The position numbers and the translations under genes are program-made. The notes under the pieces were generated by a model. It searched no databases, had not been told where the DNA came from, and saw only the letters and a list, made by a program, of their open reading frames with translations. A stretch of DNA of 45,326 nt, from positions 1-45,326 of the forward strand of contig DATAWZ010000109.1 of assembly GCA_036266975.1 (NCBI GenBank), given 5' to 3'. Below, piece by piece: positions 28,021-37,114 of this stretch; the stretch's first letter is position 1; every line of letters begins with the position of its first letter. The DNA is from DATAWZ01 sp036266975 (GTDB lineage: Bacteria > Actinomycetota > Thermoleophilia > Solirubrobacterales > Solirubrobacteraceae).

Positions 28021-31000
28021 ATGCGACGCCTGACCACCATCGCCTGCCGCCGTCCTGCCGCCACGCTCGGGGCGTGGGTCGCCCTCGTGGGCGTGCTCGC
28101 GCTGATCGGGACCGGCGTGAGCGGCCGCCTGCGCCCGACCGACCTGACCGTCAGCGGCTCGCAGTCCGTGCGCGCCCTGGGGTTGATCTCCTCGAGCTTT
28201 GGCAACTCGACCACGCTGCCCGTGGTGCTGCGCGGCCCCTCGAGTGACGTGCTGAGCCGCGGGCGCGAGCTGGCCGGCGAGCTCGCCCGCGAGACCGGGG
28301 TCACCGTCGTGAGCCCCTGGAACGCCGGCAGCGAGCGCTCGGCGCTGCGCCCGGCGCGCGACGAGCTGGTCCTGCTCGCGTCGGTCGTCGGCTCGGAGTC
28401 ACAGGTCAGCGCCGAGTCGCAGCACATCGGCGCACTGGTCCGCGGCGCCAGCCACGGACCAGTGCAGGCGGTGGTCACCGGCCTGCCCTTCATCACCCAC
28501 GACCTCGACGCCGATTCGATCAGCGCGACGCATCTCGCCGACCTGATCGCGCTGCCGGCGCTGCTGCTCGTGCTGCTGCTCGTGTTCCGCTCGGCGCTCG
28601 CCGCTGCGATCCCGGTCGGGCTCGGCGCGGGGACCATGCTCGCCTCCGGCGGCGTGCTCGACCTGCTCGCGCGCACGCTGCCGCTGGACTCGTTCGCCAC
28701 CGCGCTGGCGTCGATGCTCGGGCTCGCGCTCGCCGTGGACTACTCGCTGCTGATCGTCTCGCGCTTTCGCGAGGAGCGCCAGCACGCCGGCCGCGAGCAG
28801 GCGCTCGCCCGCAGCATGGCCAGCACGCGCCACGTCGTCCTCGCCGCGGGGGGCGCGATCGCGCTCGCCATGGTCCTCACCGCGGCGGTCTCGCCGGCGC
28901 GGTCGGTCCTGTCCGCCGCGGTCGGGGTCGGCGCCGTCGCGGTGCTCAGCGTGCTCGGCGCGGCGACCGCGGTGCCGGCGGCGATCGCGCTCACCGGCGA
29001 CCGGCTCGGCGTCGCCCGTGCGCCGGGCGCCGGGCTCTGGCGCGTGGCCGGCCCGCTCACGCGCCGGCGCCCGGGGCTGAGCCTGCTCGTCGGGGCCGGC
29101 GCCCTGGCGCTGCTGGCCGTCCCGGCGCTGTCGATGCACAGCGGCGTGCCCGACGCGCGCCAGCTCCCGCCCGGCGACTCCGCGCGCACGAACTACGAGG
29201 CGGTGAGCCGGCTGGTCGGCCCGGGCTGGGGCGCGAGCTTTCAGATCATCGCCGCCGCCGACAACGGACCGATGACCACCTCTGCGCGCCTGCTCGCGCT
29301 GGCGCGGATGCAGCGCACGGTGGCCCGCGATCCTGATGTGAAGTCGGTCTTCGGGCCCGGGTCGCTCGCGCCGGTCGCCGCCGAGCTGCGCTCGGACGGT
29401 CACACCCTCCTGAAGGAGCAGAAGCAGCTCGAGCGCCAGGCCCCGGTCGAGGCTCGCGCGCTGCGCCGCCTGGGCGGCTCGGTGAGCTCGGCCAGCGCGG
29501 GGCTCGCGCCGATCCACGCCGCGCTCGGCCAGGCCGCCTCGGGGGCGAGCGCGCTGAGCACGAGCTCGGCCGCGGCGGAGAGCGGCGTCGGCCACCTGCA
29601 GGCCGGCGTGCAGGGCCTGGCCAGCGGCGCCGCGGCGCTGCAGGCCCACCTCGCCGGCGCCGGCAGCGGCGAGCGCGAGCTCGCCGCGGGGGCGGGGTCG
29701 ATCGACAGCGGCGCCCGCGAGCTGGTCGGCGAGCTGCAGGCGCTCCTGCAGGGCCTTCAGAGCGTCCCCGGCGCGATCGAGCAGGCCGCCCAGCAGGTCA
29801 CGGTCCACACCGACGACCTCGGCTCGCAGATCTCCGCGCTCGGATCGCGCGACCAGACGCTGGCCAGCGACCTGGCCAGCGCCCAGAGCGCGCTCGGCGG
29901 CTACTACCGCTACACCCCCGGCGGCAGCGAGGCGCTCTCCTACATCGCCAAGGCGCGCGCGCTGCTGTCGGGCAGCAGCGTCGTGGGCGACCTGACCACG
30001 AGCGCCTCGCACCTGCTCGCCGACGCGTCGGCGACCGCGCACGTGGCCGGCGAGATCAACCTCTCCCAGGGCGAGGGGATCGCCGCCGCCGCCTCGCACC
30101 TGGCGAGCGGGATCGGGGAGCTGGCCAGCCAGATCTCCGCGCTGGCGCCGCTCGTCTCCAGCCTGGGCGGGCGCAGCGGCGCGCTGACCGCCGCGCTCGC
30201 GCATCTGGAGAGCGGCACCGCGCAGCTCGCCGGCGGGATCGGGCGACTGCAGAGCGGCGCGGACGGCCTGCTCAAGGGCGTGCAGGGCAGCCGCACCGGC
30301 ACCCAGGCGCTCGCGCAGGGCATCCAACGCGCGCAGGAGGCGATGAACGGGCTGCGCACGCCGACCGCGTCGAGCGCCGGCACCGGGCCGACGACGACCA
30401 CTGACGTGCTCGACAGCGGCTACTTCATCCTCGCCGCGCTGGACGGGCACTCGGCCGCCACCGGGGTCGATGTCGACCGCGGCGGCCAGGCGGCGAGCAT
30501 CCTCGTCGTGCCGCGCAGCGGCCCGGACAGCCCGGCCACCGCGGCGCTCTACCGGCGGCTGATCGCCGACGCTCAGGTGCTCGGGCGCCAGGTCGGCGGG
30601 CCGGCCGCGGTCGGCGGCCCCGCCGCTCGGCTGCTCGATTACGAGCAGAGCACGAGCGGGCGCGTGCTGGCGATCATCATCGTGCTGACGCTCGCCGGGA
30701 TGCTCGTGCTCGCCGTCGTCGCGCGCTCGCTGATCGTGCCCCTGATCGGGGCCGCGCTGAACCTGCTGTGCGTCGGCGCCGCGCTCGGCGTGCTGGAGCG
30801 GCTGTTCGGCGGCGCGCACCCGCCGCTCGGCGGCAGCGGGGCGCTCGACGCGACGGTGATCACCGCCGTGCTCGCGGTCATGTTCGCCCTGTCGACCGAC
30901 TACCAGGTGTTCATCGTCACCCGCATCCGCGAGGAGCTCGGCCGGGGCCGATCCGTCGCGGACGCGGTCGAGGCGGGCATGCGGCGCACCGCCGGCGTGG

Positions 31001-31329
31001 TGACCGGTGGGGCGATCGCGATGGTCGCGGTGTTCGCGTCCTTCGCGGTCACCGATCTGGTGAGCCTGCGCGCGTTCGGCGTGGGGCTGTCGGTGGCCGT
31101 GCTGCTCGACGCCACGCTCGTGCGCCTGGTGCTGCTGCCGGCCGCGCTGCGGCTGGCGGGCGAACACGCCTGGTGGCCGGCGCGGATTGCCTGCACGCCG
31201 GCCACCCGTTCGGAGGACCGTCCCGTTGGCGGACCCGCTCGCAGCCCGCGCGTGGCGCTGCCTCAGTGGGCGAGCGCCGGCTCGGCCCCGACGGTCTCGG
31301 TCGCCGAGGCGTTCGCGCCCGAGGGGTAG
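28021..31329 (+). CDS. MMPL/RND-family membrane transporter
   Basis: 1102 aa. N-terminal span at residues 12-35, an extracytoplasmic domain, a block of five spans (about 185-340) with 'AVDYSLLIVSRFREE', a second very large extracytoplasmic domain (about 395-870), and a second block of spans with 'STDYQVFIVTRIREEL'. The Asp-Tyr pairs are the usual proton-relay positions of MMPL proteins. The second domain is rich in repeated 'LxSGxxxLxxG' helices, as in YhgE/Pip-type exporters, and likely forms a long coiled-coil stalk. The substrate is probably a lipid or hydrophobic compound. The last 40-45 residues after 'LAGEHAWWPAR' are not family-like and overlap the opposing MFS gene by 67 bp. Confidence 0.9.
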   Translation: MRRLTTIACRRPAATLGAWVALVGVLALIGTGVSGRLRPTDLTVSGSQSVRALGLISSSFGNSTTLPVVLRGPSSDVLSRGRELAGELARETGVTVVSPWNAGSERSALRPARDELVLLASVVGSESQVSAESQHIGALVRGASHGPVQAVVTGLPFITHDLDADSISATHLADLIALPALLLVLLLVFRSALAAAIPVGLGAGTMLASGGVLDLLARTLPLDSFATALASMLGLALAVDYSLLIVSRFREERQHAGREQALARSMASTRHVVLAAGGAIALAMVLTAAVSPARSVLSAAVGVGAVAVLSVLGAATAVPAAIALTGDRLGVARAPGAGLWRVAGPLTRRRPGLSLLVGAGALALLAVPALSMHSGVPDARQLPPGDSARTNYEAVSRLVGPGWGASFQIIAAADNGPMTTSARLLALARMQRTVARDPDVKSVFGPGSLAPVAAELRSDGHTLLKEQKQLERQAPVEARALRRLGGSVSSASAGLAPIHAALGQAASGASALSTSSAAAESGVGHLQAGVQGLASGAAALQAHLAGAGSGERELAAGAGSIDSGARELVGELQALLQGLQSVPGAIEQAAQQVTVHTDDLGSQISALGSRDQTLASDLASAQSALGGYYRYTPGGSEALSYIAKARALLSGSSVVGDLTTSASHLLADASATAHVAGEINLSQGEGIAAAASHLASGIGELASQISALAPLVSSLGGRSGALTAALAHLESGTAQLAGGIGRLQSGADGLLKGVQGSRTGTQALAQGIQRAQEAMNGLRTPTASSAGTGPTTTTDVLDSGYFILAALDGHSAATGVDVDRGGQAASILVVPRSGPDSPATAALYRRLIADAQVLGRQVGGPAAVGGPAARLLDYEQSTSGRVLAIIIVLTLAGMLVLAVVARSLIVPLIGAALNLLCVGAALGVLERLFGGAHPPLGGSGALDATVITAVLAVMFALSTDYQVFIVTRIREELGRGRSVADAVEAGMRRTAGVVTGGAIAMVAVFASFAVTDLVSLRAFGVGLSVAVLLDATLVRLVLLPAALRLAGEHAWWPARIACTPATRSEDRPVGGPARSPRVALPQWASAGSAPTVSVAEAFAPEG

Positions 31330-32741
31330 AGCACGGCGGCGAGGATCGCGCCGAAGGCGAGGATGCCCGCGGCCCACCCGAAGGCGACCGTGTAGCCGTG
31401 GACGGTCGCGGCGGCGATCAGCGCCGGCGTCGGGCCGGCCACGCCGAGGCCCGCGTGGACCGCGGCGGTCGCCGCGCTGGCGGCGAGGGTCGACAGCAGC
31501 GCGGTGCCGACCGACCCGCCGACCTGCTGGGCGGCGGTGACGGTCGCCGAGGCGACGCCGGCGTCGCCCGGGTCGACCCCGCGGGTCGCGTTGTTGACCG
31601 CGGTCGACATGATCAGCCCGAGCCCGATGCCGAGCAGCACCAGCGACGGCAGCACGGTGGCCGAGTAGCTCGAGTGCATGCTCAGGCGGGTGAGCAGCAG
31701 CATCCCGGCGGCGGAGAGGATCATCCCGCCCGTGACCAGCGGCCGCGGACCGAACCGGCCCTGTAGCCGGATCGTGGCGATCGCCGCGGTGAGCACGACC
31801 ATCGCGGTCATCGGCAGGAAGGCGACGCCGCTGAGCAGCGGGGAGTAGCCGAGGTCCTGCTGCAGGAAGTAGGTCAGGAACAGGAACACGCCGAAGACGG
31901 TCGCCCCGACGATGCCGATCGCCGCGAACGAGGCGCCGCGGTGGCGGTCGGTGATCACCCGCGGCGGCAGCAGCGGCCCGGCGACGCGGGACTCGATCGC
32001 GCCGAAGGCGCCGAGCAGGGCCACGGCGGCGGCCAGGAAGCCGATCGTCTCGGGGTTGCCCCAGCTCGTCGTCTCCGCGTGGTTGAAGCCGAAGACCAGC
32101 GCGAACAGGCCGGCCGAGACGGTGAGCACGCCCGGCAGGTCCAGCCGCGGCCGGGTGGCCGGACGCTGGTTGTGGATCAGCGCGAGCGCGCCGACGACGC
32201 CCAGCAGCGCGAAGCCGACGTTGACGAACATCGTGAAGCGCCAGTCGAGCGTGGTGGTCAGGATGCCGCCGAGGAGCAGGCCGATCGAGGCGCCGCTGCC
32301 GGCGATCGCGCCGTAGACACCGAAGGCCTTGGTGCGCTCGGCCGGGTCGGTGAACGTGGTGGTCAGCAGCGACAGCGCGGCCGGGGCGAGCAGCGCCCCG
32401 AAGGCGCCCTGGACGGCGCGGGCGGCGACGAACATCTCAAAGCTCCGGGCCGCGCCGCCGGCCGCCGAGGCGGCGGCGAAGCCGATCAGGCCGCCGATGA
32501 ACGTCCACTTGCGGCCGAACAGGTCGGAGATGCGGCCTCCGAGCAGCAGCAGGCTGCCGAAGGAGAGGGCGTAGGCGGTGACGATCCACTGCCGATCGGC
32601 GTTGGAGAAGTGCAGCGCGTGCTGGGCCGAGGGAAGGGCCACGTTGACGATCGTCGCGTCCAGGACGACCATCAGCTGGGCGATGCCCAGCACGAAGAGG
32701 ATGCGCCAGCGCCGCTCGTGGTGGGGGTTGGGGGGGTTCAT
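31263..32741 (-). CDS. DHA2-type (EmrB/QacA-like) MFS multidrug transporter
   Basis: 492 aa, about 14 membrane spans. Family motifs: 'QLMVVLDATIVNVALPS' in the first span (motif D1), 'GGRISDLFGRKWTFIGG' (motif A), 'RAVQGAFGALLAPAALSLL' (motif B), and 'GASIGLLLGG' (motif C, an antiporter mark). It is a proton-driven exporter for drugs or other amphipathic compounds. The ATG at 32741 follows AGGACCTCC-like sequence (GGACCTCC on the reverse strand). No regulator of the MarR or TetR type is directly adjacent, but a repeat cluster lies upstream. The 3' end overlaps the MMPL gene tail to tail. Confidence 0.92.
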   Translation of the reverse strand: MNPPNPHHERRWRILFVLGIAQLMVVLDATIVNVALPSAQHALHFSNADRQWIVTAYALSFGSLLLLGGRISDLFGRKWTFIGGLIGFAAASAAGGAARSFEMFVAARAVQGAFGALLAPAALSLLTTTFTDPAERTKAFGVYGAIAGSGASIGLLLGGILTTTLDWRFTMFVNVGFALLGVVGALALIHNQRPATRPRLDLPGVLTVSAGLFALVFGFNHAETTSWGNPETIGFLAAAVALLGAFGAIESRVAGPLLPPRVITDRHRGASFAAIGIVGATVFGVFLFLTYFLQQDLGYSPLLSGVAFLPMTAMVVLTAAIATIRLQGRFGPRPLVTGGMILSAAGMLLLTRLSMHSSYSATVLPSLVLLGIGLGLIMSTAVNNATRGVDPGDAGVASATVTAAQQVGGSVGTALLSTLAASAATAAVHAGLGVAGPTPALIAAATVHGYTVAFGWAAGILAFGAILAAVLYPSGANASATETVGAEPALAH

Positions 32742-32773
32742 CGGAGGTCCTTTGGCGTCGTGCCCCTGGTGCT

Positions 32774-32838
32774 AAGTGGACACTAATTATCAACTTGTGG
32801 CGAGGGTAGCGGGTGAAGTGGATGCTGTCAATCCACTT
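32774..32838. promoter_or_regulatory. Three AAGTGGA elements upstream of the MFS gene, two as an inverted repeat
   Basis: AAGTGGA occurs at 32774-32780 and 32816-32822 and inverted at 32832-32838. The last two form AAGTGGAT-N7-ATCCACTT (32816-32838), a perfect 8-bp inverted repeat. The AT-rich core CACTAATTATCAACTTG between them is a probable promoter. This looks like a repressor site for the efflux gene; the regulator is not in the window. Confidence 0.5.
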
Positions 32839-32974
32839 TCTCGCGCGCCGAGCCCGTCCGGCGCCGCCTCGGGGGTCGATTCCGGGATTCGCAGCGGATG
32901 GCGACCACAAACCCGGAATCGTTCCGCGGAGTGACGTGGTGAAAGGGCCGGCGTGTGGGCCGACGGCAGGCCGC

Positions 32975-34483
32975 TTAGCGGCGCTTCTTCTTGGGCTTCT
33001 TGGCCTTCTTGGGGCCGTAGCGCTTCTTGGCCGCCTTCTCGCAGGCCGGGCGCTTGCGCTTCGGCCGCTTCTTGCAGGCCTTCAGCGCCTTGGCGAGCTT
33101 CTGGGCTCGCGTGAGCGGCGCGGGCAGCGGGTGGGTGGTGACGGTGATCGTCGTGGTGGGGCTCGGCGGCGCGGGCGTCGGGGACCCACCGGGGTTCGAC
33201 CCGCCCGGGTTCGAGCTCGAGGCGGCGACGACGTTGTAGGTGACGGTCGTCGTGGAGGCGAGCCCGTCCCGACTGGTCGCGGTCACGCTGAAGGTCTGGT
33301 TGGGGCCGACCGTGCTCGTGCTCACCGCCGGAGCGCTCGCCGTGCACGAGGCGATGCCCGGACCGAACTCGCCGTCGTTGCAGGCGGCGTTTGCGGTAGT
33401 GCCCTGGCCCTGGGTGAAGGTCTCGCCGTTGGTCACCCCGGTGATCGAGGCCGTCGGCGCGCCGGGCCGGGTCAGCGTCACCGTCTGCGGGCCACTCGGG
33501 CCCCCGGTGATGGTGAGCGTCCCCTGGCTCGGCGTGCTCGTCGCGTCGGTCACGGTCAGCGCGCACGTCGAGCCGGCGGTCAGCGCGGTCAGGTCACACG
33601 AGGCCGCGGGGGTCACCGACCAGTCGGTCGGATCGGCGGTGATCGACGCGCCGACCGTCATGTTCTCGCCCTGCGCCGAGACGGCGATCTGCGCCGAGGA
33701 CCCGCTGGTCAGGGTCACCGACGTGGGCGAGACGTCGAGCGCGTCGCCGCCGATGACCGACGACCACGCGAACGCGTCGGCGGTGTCGATCGAGTCGCCG
33801 AACTCGAGGACCTCGGTGAGGGCCACGCCGTCGGGGGTGCCGGGGTCGTCGGCCGCGCCCATGATCAGCGGCGAGTCGCCGGCGTAGAGGATGTTGTCGC
33901 GGTGGCCCCAGCACGCGTCCGGGGTCGCGGGGGTGCAGCTCCCGTTGGGGGAGTCAAGGCCGTCGTCGTACATCCACAGGTAGTCGTCGTAGAGCGCCGA
34001 GGTCGCGCCCTCGGCGAGGTTGCTCGCGTAGGCGTTGCCGTTGAAGGGCGAGGGCTCCGGCGGGTCCGCGTCATTCTGCGCGCCGACCAGCGCGTCGCTG
34101 TCGAGCGAGCTGTTGAGCCCCGCGAACGCCGGCAGGCCGCGGTCGATGCGCTCGAGGTTGGTGACGACGAGCAGCTGCTCGGGGACGGTCAGCGTGGTGA
34201 AGTCGCCGGGCAGGCTCATCGGGCCGACCCCCTCGTCGGCGCGCGCCGCGTCGATGTCGGCGAGCGCCGCCGAGATGCAGCTCGCATCGGACGGCGACGC
34301 GGTGAAGCACGCGCTCGTGTCGGCCGAGCTCGGGGGGATGCTCTCGCTCGGGTTGGGGATGTCGCCCAGCGCCAGCGTGGGGACGAGCGCGAGTAGCGCG
34401 GCGGTCGCGAGCGCGATCAGCGCGGTGCGCACCCGCCGCGGACGTCGATCCCCTTGTCCCCTGGCCGGCCCGGCAGCGCTCAC
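32975..34483 (-). CDS. Secreted CAP-like/Ig-like protein with polycationic tail
   Basis: 502 aa from the GTG at 34483. The Arg-rich N-terminus and 'ALIALATAALLALVPTLALG' form a signal peptide. Residues 50-250 resemble actinobacterial CAP-type domains: 'EQLLVVTNLERIDRGLPAF' early and 'CWGHRDNILYAG' late. An Ig-like/HYR-type region follows ('GTLTITGGPSGPQTVTLTRPG', shown in part), then a Ser/Pro/Gly linker and a tail with two Cys and 20-plus Lys/Arg ('KKAKKPKKKRR'). CAP domains occur in secreted proteins of varied, often unknown, activity. The start is uncertain: upstream in-frame ATG at 34549 would add 22 residues overlapping the next promoter. The gene is divergent from the TetR gene at 34570. 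Confidence 0.75.
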   Translation of the reverse strand: MSAAGPARGQGDRRPRRVRTALIALATAALLALVPTLALGDIPNPSESIPPSSADTSACFTASPSDASCISAALADIDAARADEGVGPMSLPGDFTTLTVPEQLLVVTNLERIDRGLPAFAGLNSSLDSDALVGAQNDADPPEPSPFNGNAYASNLAEGATSALYDDYLWMYDDGLDSPNGSCTPATPDACWGHRDNILYAGDSPLIMGAADDPGTPDGVALTEVLEFGDSIDTADAFAWSSVIGGDALDVSPTSVTLTSGSSAQIAVSAQGENMTVGASITADPTDWSVTPAASCDLTALTAGSTCALTVTDATSTPSQGTLTITGGPSGPQTVTLTRPGAPTASITGVTNGETFTQGQGTTANAACNDGEFGPGIASCTASAPAVSTSTVGPNQTFSVTATSRDGLASTTTVTYNVVAASSSNPGGSNPGGSPTPAPPSPTTTITVTTHPLPAPLTRAQKLAKALKACKKRPKRKRPACEKAAKKRYGPKKAKKPKKKRR

Positions 34484-34569
34484 CCGATCGATGGTACCCC
34501 CGAGGCGACGGTCGAACCACGGCGCCGGATCGTGCGCTGACCGCCCCAACAGGGACTAGCCTTGACCGC

Positions 34570-35229
34570 ATGAGCACGACCGAGCGCCCGCTGCGCCGCG
34601 ACGCCGAGCGCAATCGCATGCGCATCCTCGAGGCCGCGGCCGAGCTGTTCACCGAGCGCGGCCTGGACGTCACGCTCAACGACATCGCCCACCACGCCGG
34701 CGTCGGGGTGGGCACGGTCTACCGGCGCTTTCCCGACAAGGAGCAGCTCATCGACGCGCTCTTCGAGGAGCGCCTGGGCCAGCTGGTCGAGCTCGCCGAC
34801 CTCGCCCAGCGAGACCCCGACCCGATGTCCGGGCTGCGCGGGTTCCTCGAGCGCGCGCTGGAGCTGCAGGCCGCCGATCGGGGTCTGAAGGAGCTGCTGC
34901 TCGCCACCAGCCGCGGCCGCGAGCAGATCGGCCGGCTGCGCGGCGCGATCGTCCCGCGCGTCGGCGAGGTCGTCGAGCGGGCGCGGGCCGCGGGCATGCT
35001 GCGGCCCGACATCGCCTCGACGGACATGCCGATCGTCCAGTTGATGGTCGGCGCGGTGATCGACTGCTGCCGGGACCTGGAGCCCGAGCTCTGGCGGCGC
35101 TACCTGGCCATCGTGCTCGACGGCATGACCGCCGATCCGGCCGACCGTGAGCCGCTCGCGGTGCCCTCGGTGACCCACGATCAGCTGGACGCGGTGATGG
35201 CCGCCTGGCGGCCGCCGCGACGTTCCTAG
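34570..35229 (+). CDS. TetR-family transcriptional regulator
   Basis: 219 aa. Helix-turn-helix at about residues 17-64: 'ILEAAAELFTERGLDVTLND' and 'AGVGVGTVYRRFPDKEQLI'. The C-terminal domain is the SBD-like helical bundle ('RGFLERALELQAADRGLKEL', 'SRGREQIGRL'). It is of the kind often controlling efflux or stress genes. It is divergent from the secreted CAP-like gene (86-bp gap) with no strong palindrome that I can see, so its target is unclear; the MFS pump 1.8 kb away is one possibility. Confidence 0.88.
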   Translation: MSTTERPLRRDAERNRMRILEAAAELFTERGLDVTLNDIAHHAGVGVGTVYRRFPDKEQLIDALFEERLGQLVELADLAQRDPDPMSGLRGFLERALELQAADRGLKELLLATSRGREQIGRLRGAIVPRVGEVVERARAAGMLRPDIASTDMPIVQLMVGAVIDCCRDLEPELWRRYLAIVLDGMTADPADREPLAVPSVTHDQLDAVMAAWRPPRRS

Positions 35230-35332
35230 CGGCCCCGGCCGTCGGTCGGTCAGGAGACTGACAGTCGCACGGTTTCGGCAGCGCCGGGCCCGGGGTAGTC
35301 TGGGCGAAACGATCTCCCGCAGGAAGGTCGCG

Positions 35333-36430
35333 TTGCTCGGAGCCACGACGGCGGGCGAGCCGCCCGCCGTGATCCCGCCGCCGGTCGCTGCCGCCTCGAC
35401 CCTGGGCCTGTTCGGCCTGTCGGCGGCTGGTCTCATGGTGGCCGCCTACCTGGCCCGCTGGTACGGCGGGCCGGTCACCGCGCTGTACGCCTTTCCGCTG
35501 GGCGCCGTGTTCGGCGGGGTGGCCCAGCTCATGGCCGGCATGTCCTGCGCCGACGCGCGCGACGTGCTCTCCACGGCGATCCACGAGACGTGGGGCTGCT
35601 TCTGGATCGCCTACGGGTCGCTGTACCTGCTCGACGTGATGGGCACGCTGACCGTCCCGGCGCGCGGCGCCTTCCTGCCGCTCGGTCTGTGGTTCCCGCC
35701 GCTGGCCCTCGTCACCGCCTGGGGCGCGTTCGCGGCGCTTCGCGAGAGCACCGGGCTGGCGGCGGTGTTCGGCTCGCTCGCCGGGGCCGCCGCGCTGATG
35801 GGCGCCGGCTACCTCACCGGGCACGGCGGCTTCATGATCGCCGCCGGCTGGGTCCTCGCCGGCGCCTGCGTGTTGGCGTGCTACGTCGGGCTCGCGCGGC
35901 TGCTCGAGTCCAGCGCCGGCCGCGAGGTGCTACCGGTCGGTCGCCGTGCCGTCGATCTGCCGCCCCGCCCACAGCAGCATGTAGGCGAGGTGGTGGTGCC
36001 ACAGGTCCGGCCCGTCGGTGCCGGCGTAGCCGATCCCGATCGCCTTCCCGCCGACCGCATTGAGCTCGGAGGCGAAGGTCGCGCTCTGGGTCGGCCCGCT
36101 CGCCGCGCCGTAGAGGTAGGCGTGCAGCCCCAGCGAGCTGATGGTGTCCTCGGTCTGGGTCAGGCGCGCCTCCAGGCCCGCGGTGGGGGAGGACCAGGCC
36201 TCGGCCGTCGAGAAGCGGTCGAGGTCGGCCAGCGCGATGTCCAGGGCGCCGTATCCGCCGGTGTCGTAGCCCACGATGGCGCGCGCCGAGCGAGTCGCTC
36301 GGGTGCGCAGGAGGCGATCGACGAGTTGCTGGATCTCGAGCACGTAGGTGCCGTACGGGCCGCGCCACAGTCCGGCGTTCGTGCCGGCCTCGACGATCAC
36401 CACGATCTCGGGCTGGATCTCGCCGTTTGA
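35333..36430 (+). CDS. GPR1/FUN34/YaaH (SatP-like) acetate transporter with non-native read-through tail
   Basis: TTG start with AGGAAGG 5 nt upstream. The first 200 residues have six membrane spans and AceTr-family features ('ASTLGLFGLSAAGLMVAAYL', 'FGGVAQLMAGM', 'TAIHETWGCFWIAYGSLYLL'). Family members are about 200-230 aa and end shortly after the last span; here the transporter part ends near residue 205 ('SSAGREVLPVG'). The frame then continues about 160 residues antisense to the pseudo-esterase, with Arg/Gly/Val-rich composition typical of a shadow. So the native stop seems lost or changed. Likely role: uptake or release of acetate/succinate by proton symport. Confidence 0.75.
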   Translation: MLGATTAGEPPAVIPPPVAAASTLGLFGLSAAGLMVAAYLARWYGGPVTALYAFPLGAVFGGVAQLMAGMSCADARDVLSTAIHETWGCFWIAYGSLYLLDVMGTLTVPARGAFLPLGLWFPPLALVTAWGAFAALRESTGLAAVFGSLAGAAALMGAGYLTGHGGFMIAAGWVLAGACVLACYVGLARLLESSAGREVLPVGRRAVDLPPRPQQHVGEVVVPQVRPVGAGVADPDRLPADRIELGGEGRALGRPARRAVEVGVQPQRADGVLGLGQARLQARGGGGPGLGRREAVEVGQRDVQGAVSAGVVAHDGARRASRSGAQEAIDELLDLEHVGAVRAAPQSGVRAGLDDHHDLGLDLAV

Positions 36431-37114
36431 CTCCTCGCGTTCGAGCTCGCTGAGCATCCCGATCTGCAGGAAGGTGCCCGCGGGCGCGCTCTCGCCGTGG
36501 AGCAGGTAGAGCACCGGATAGCGGGTGTGGGCCGCGGGATAGCCGGGCGGGAGCACGACCTGGAAGGCACCGGTGGTGCCGAGCGCCCGCGAGGGGTAGG
36601 TGATCGTCTCCAGGGTGCTGCCGGCCGTGTCGTGGCTGACGCCGCTGACCGCCACGGGCGGCACGGGCGGCACGGGCGCGCCGCGGCGTGGGCGGGCGCG
36701 TACGCCGGGGCGGTGGTGGCCGGTGCCGGCCGAGCTGATCGCGCCCACGACGGCCAGCACGGTGAGGATCAGCACGAGCAGACAGGCGATCAGCGCGCTC
36801 GCGCCGACCCAACGGGGCAGCGGCTGGCGCTGGCGCCGCGTGCGGACCGGCGCGCGCCGCGCGCGCGCCGGCGCCTGCCTCGATGGCGCCCGCCGGCCCG
36901 GAGGTGCGGCGCGCCCTCCGGACTCGCGCGGCGCCGGGCCCGCCGGGCGGCTGGGAACCCAGTCCGCCGGCATCAGGTCCAGCGCCGGAGCGAGCGGCGC
37001 GTCGTCCTCTCGGTCCCAGCTCCACTCGTTCTGGTCCTCGAGCCAGACCGACGCCCGGCGCCGGCGTGCCGAACGCGACGTCGCACCAGGCGGCAGAGTC
37101 GAGCTCATGGCCAT
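35930..37114 (-). CDS. Membrane-anchored esterase-fold protein lacking the catalytic Ser (pseudo-esterase)
   Basis: 394 aa from the ATG at 37114 (TTG 37120 is an alternative). Residues 1-104 are a charged, Arg/Pro-rich cytoplasmic region, 105-126 a membrane span, and 160-390 an esterase D/antigen 85-like alpha/beta-hydrolase domain: 'YPVLYLLHGESAPAGTF', 'EIVVIVEAGTN', 'VGYDTGGYGALDIAL'. The nucleophile elbow normally reads G-x-S-x-G; here it is G-Y-D-T-G, with Asp284 in place of Ser. The region where the family has its catalytic His ('GGHDW') reads 'DGPDLWHHH'. The protein is therefore probably not a standard esterase and may bind instead of cut. It converges on the acetate transporter-like gene. 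Confidence 0.75.
   Translation of the reverse strand: MAMSSTLPPGATSRSARRRRASVWLEDQNEWSWDREDDAPLAPALDLMPADWVPSRPAGPAPRESGGRAAPPGRRAPSRQAPARARRAPVRTRRQRQPLPRWVGASALIACLLVLILTVLAVVGAISSAGTGHHRPGVRARPRRGAPVPPVPPVAVSGVSHDTAGSTLETITYPSRALGTTGAFQVVLPPGYPAAHTRYPVLYLLHGESAPAGTFLQIGMLSELEREESNGEIQPEIVVIVEAGTNAGLWRGPYGTYVLEIQQLVDRLLRTRATRSARAIVGYDTGGYGALDIALADLDRFSTAEAWSSPTAGLEARLTQTEDTISSLGLHAYLYGAASGPTQSATFASELNAVGGKAIGIGYAGTDGPDLWHHHLAYMLLWAGRQIDGTATDR

Noticed and set aside
28399..31377. 992-aa minus-strand open frame antisense to the MMPL gene
   Set aside because: Low-complexity Arg/Ala/Glu/Gly composition; the MMPL gene on the other strand has convincing spans and motifs.
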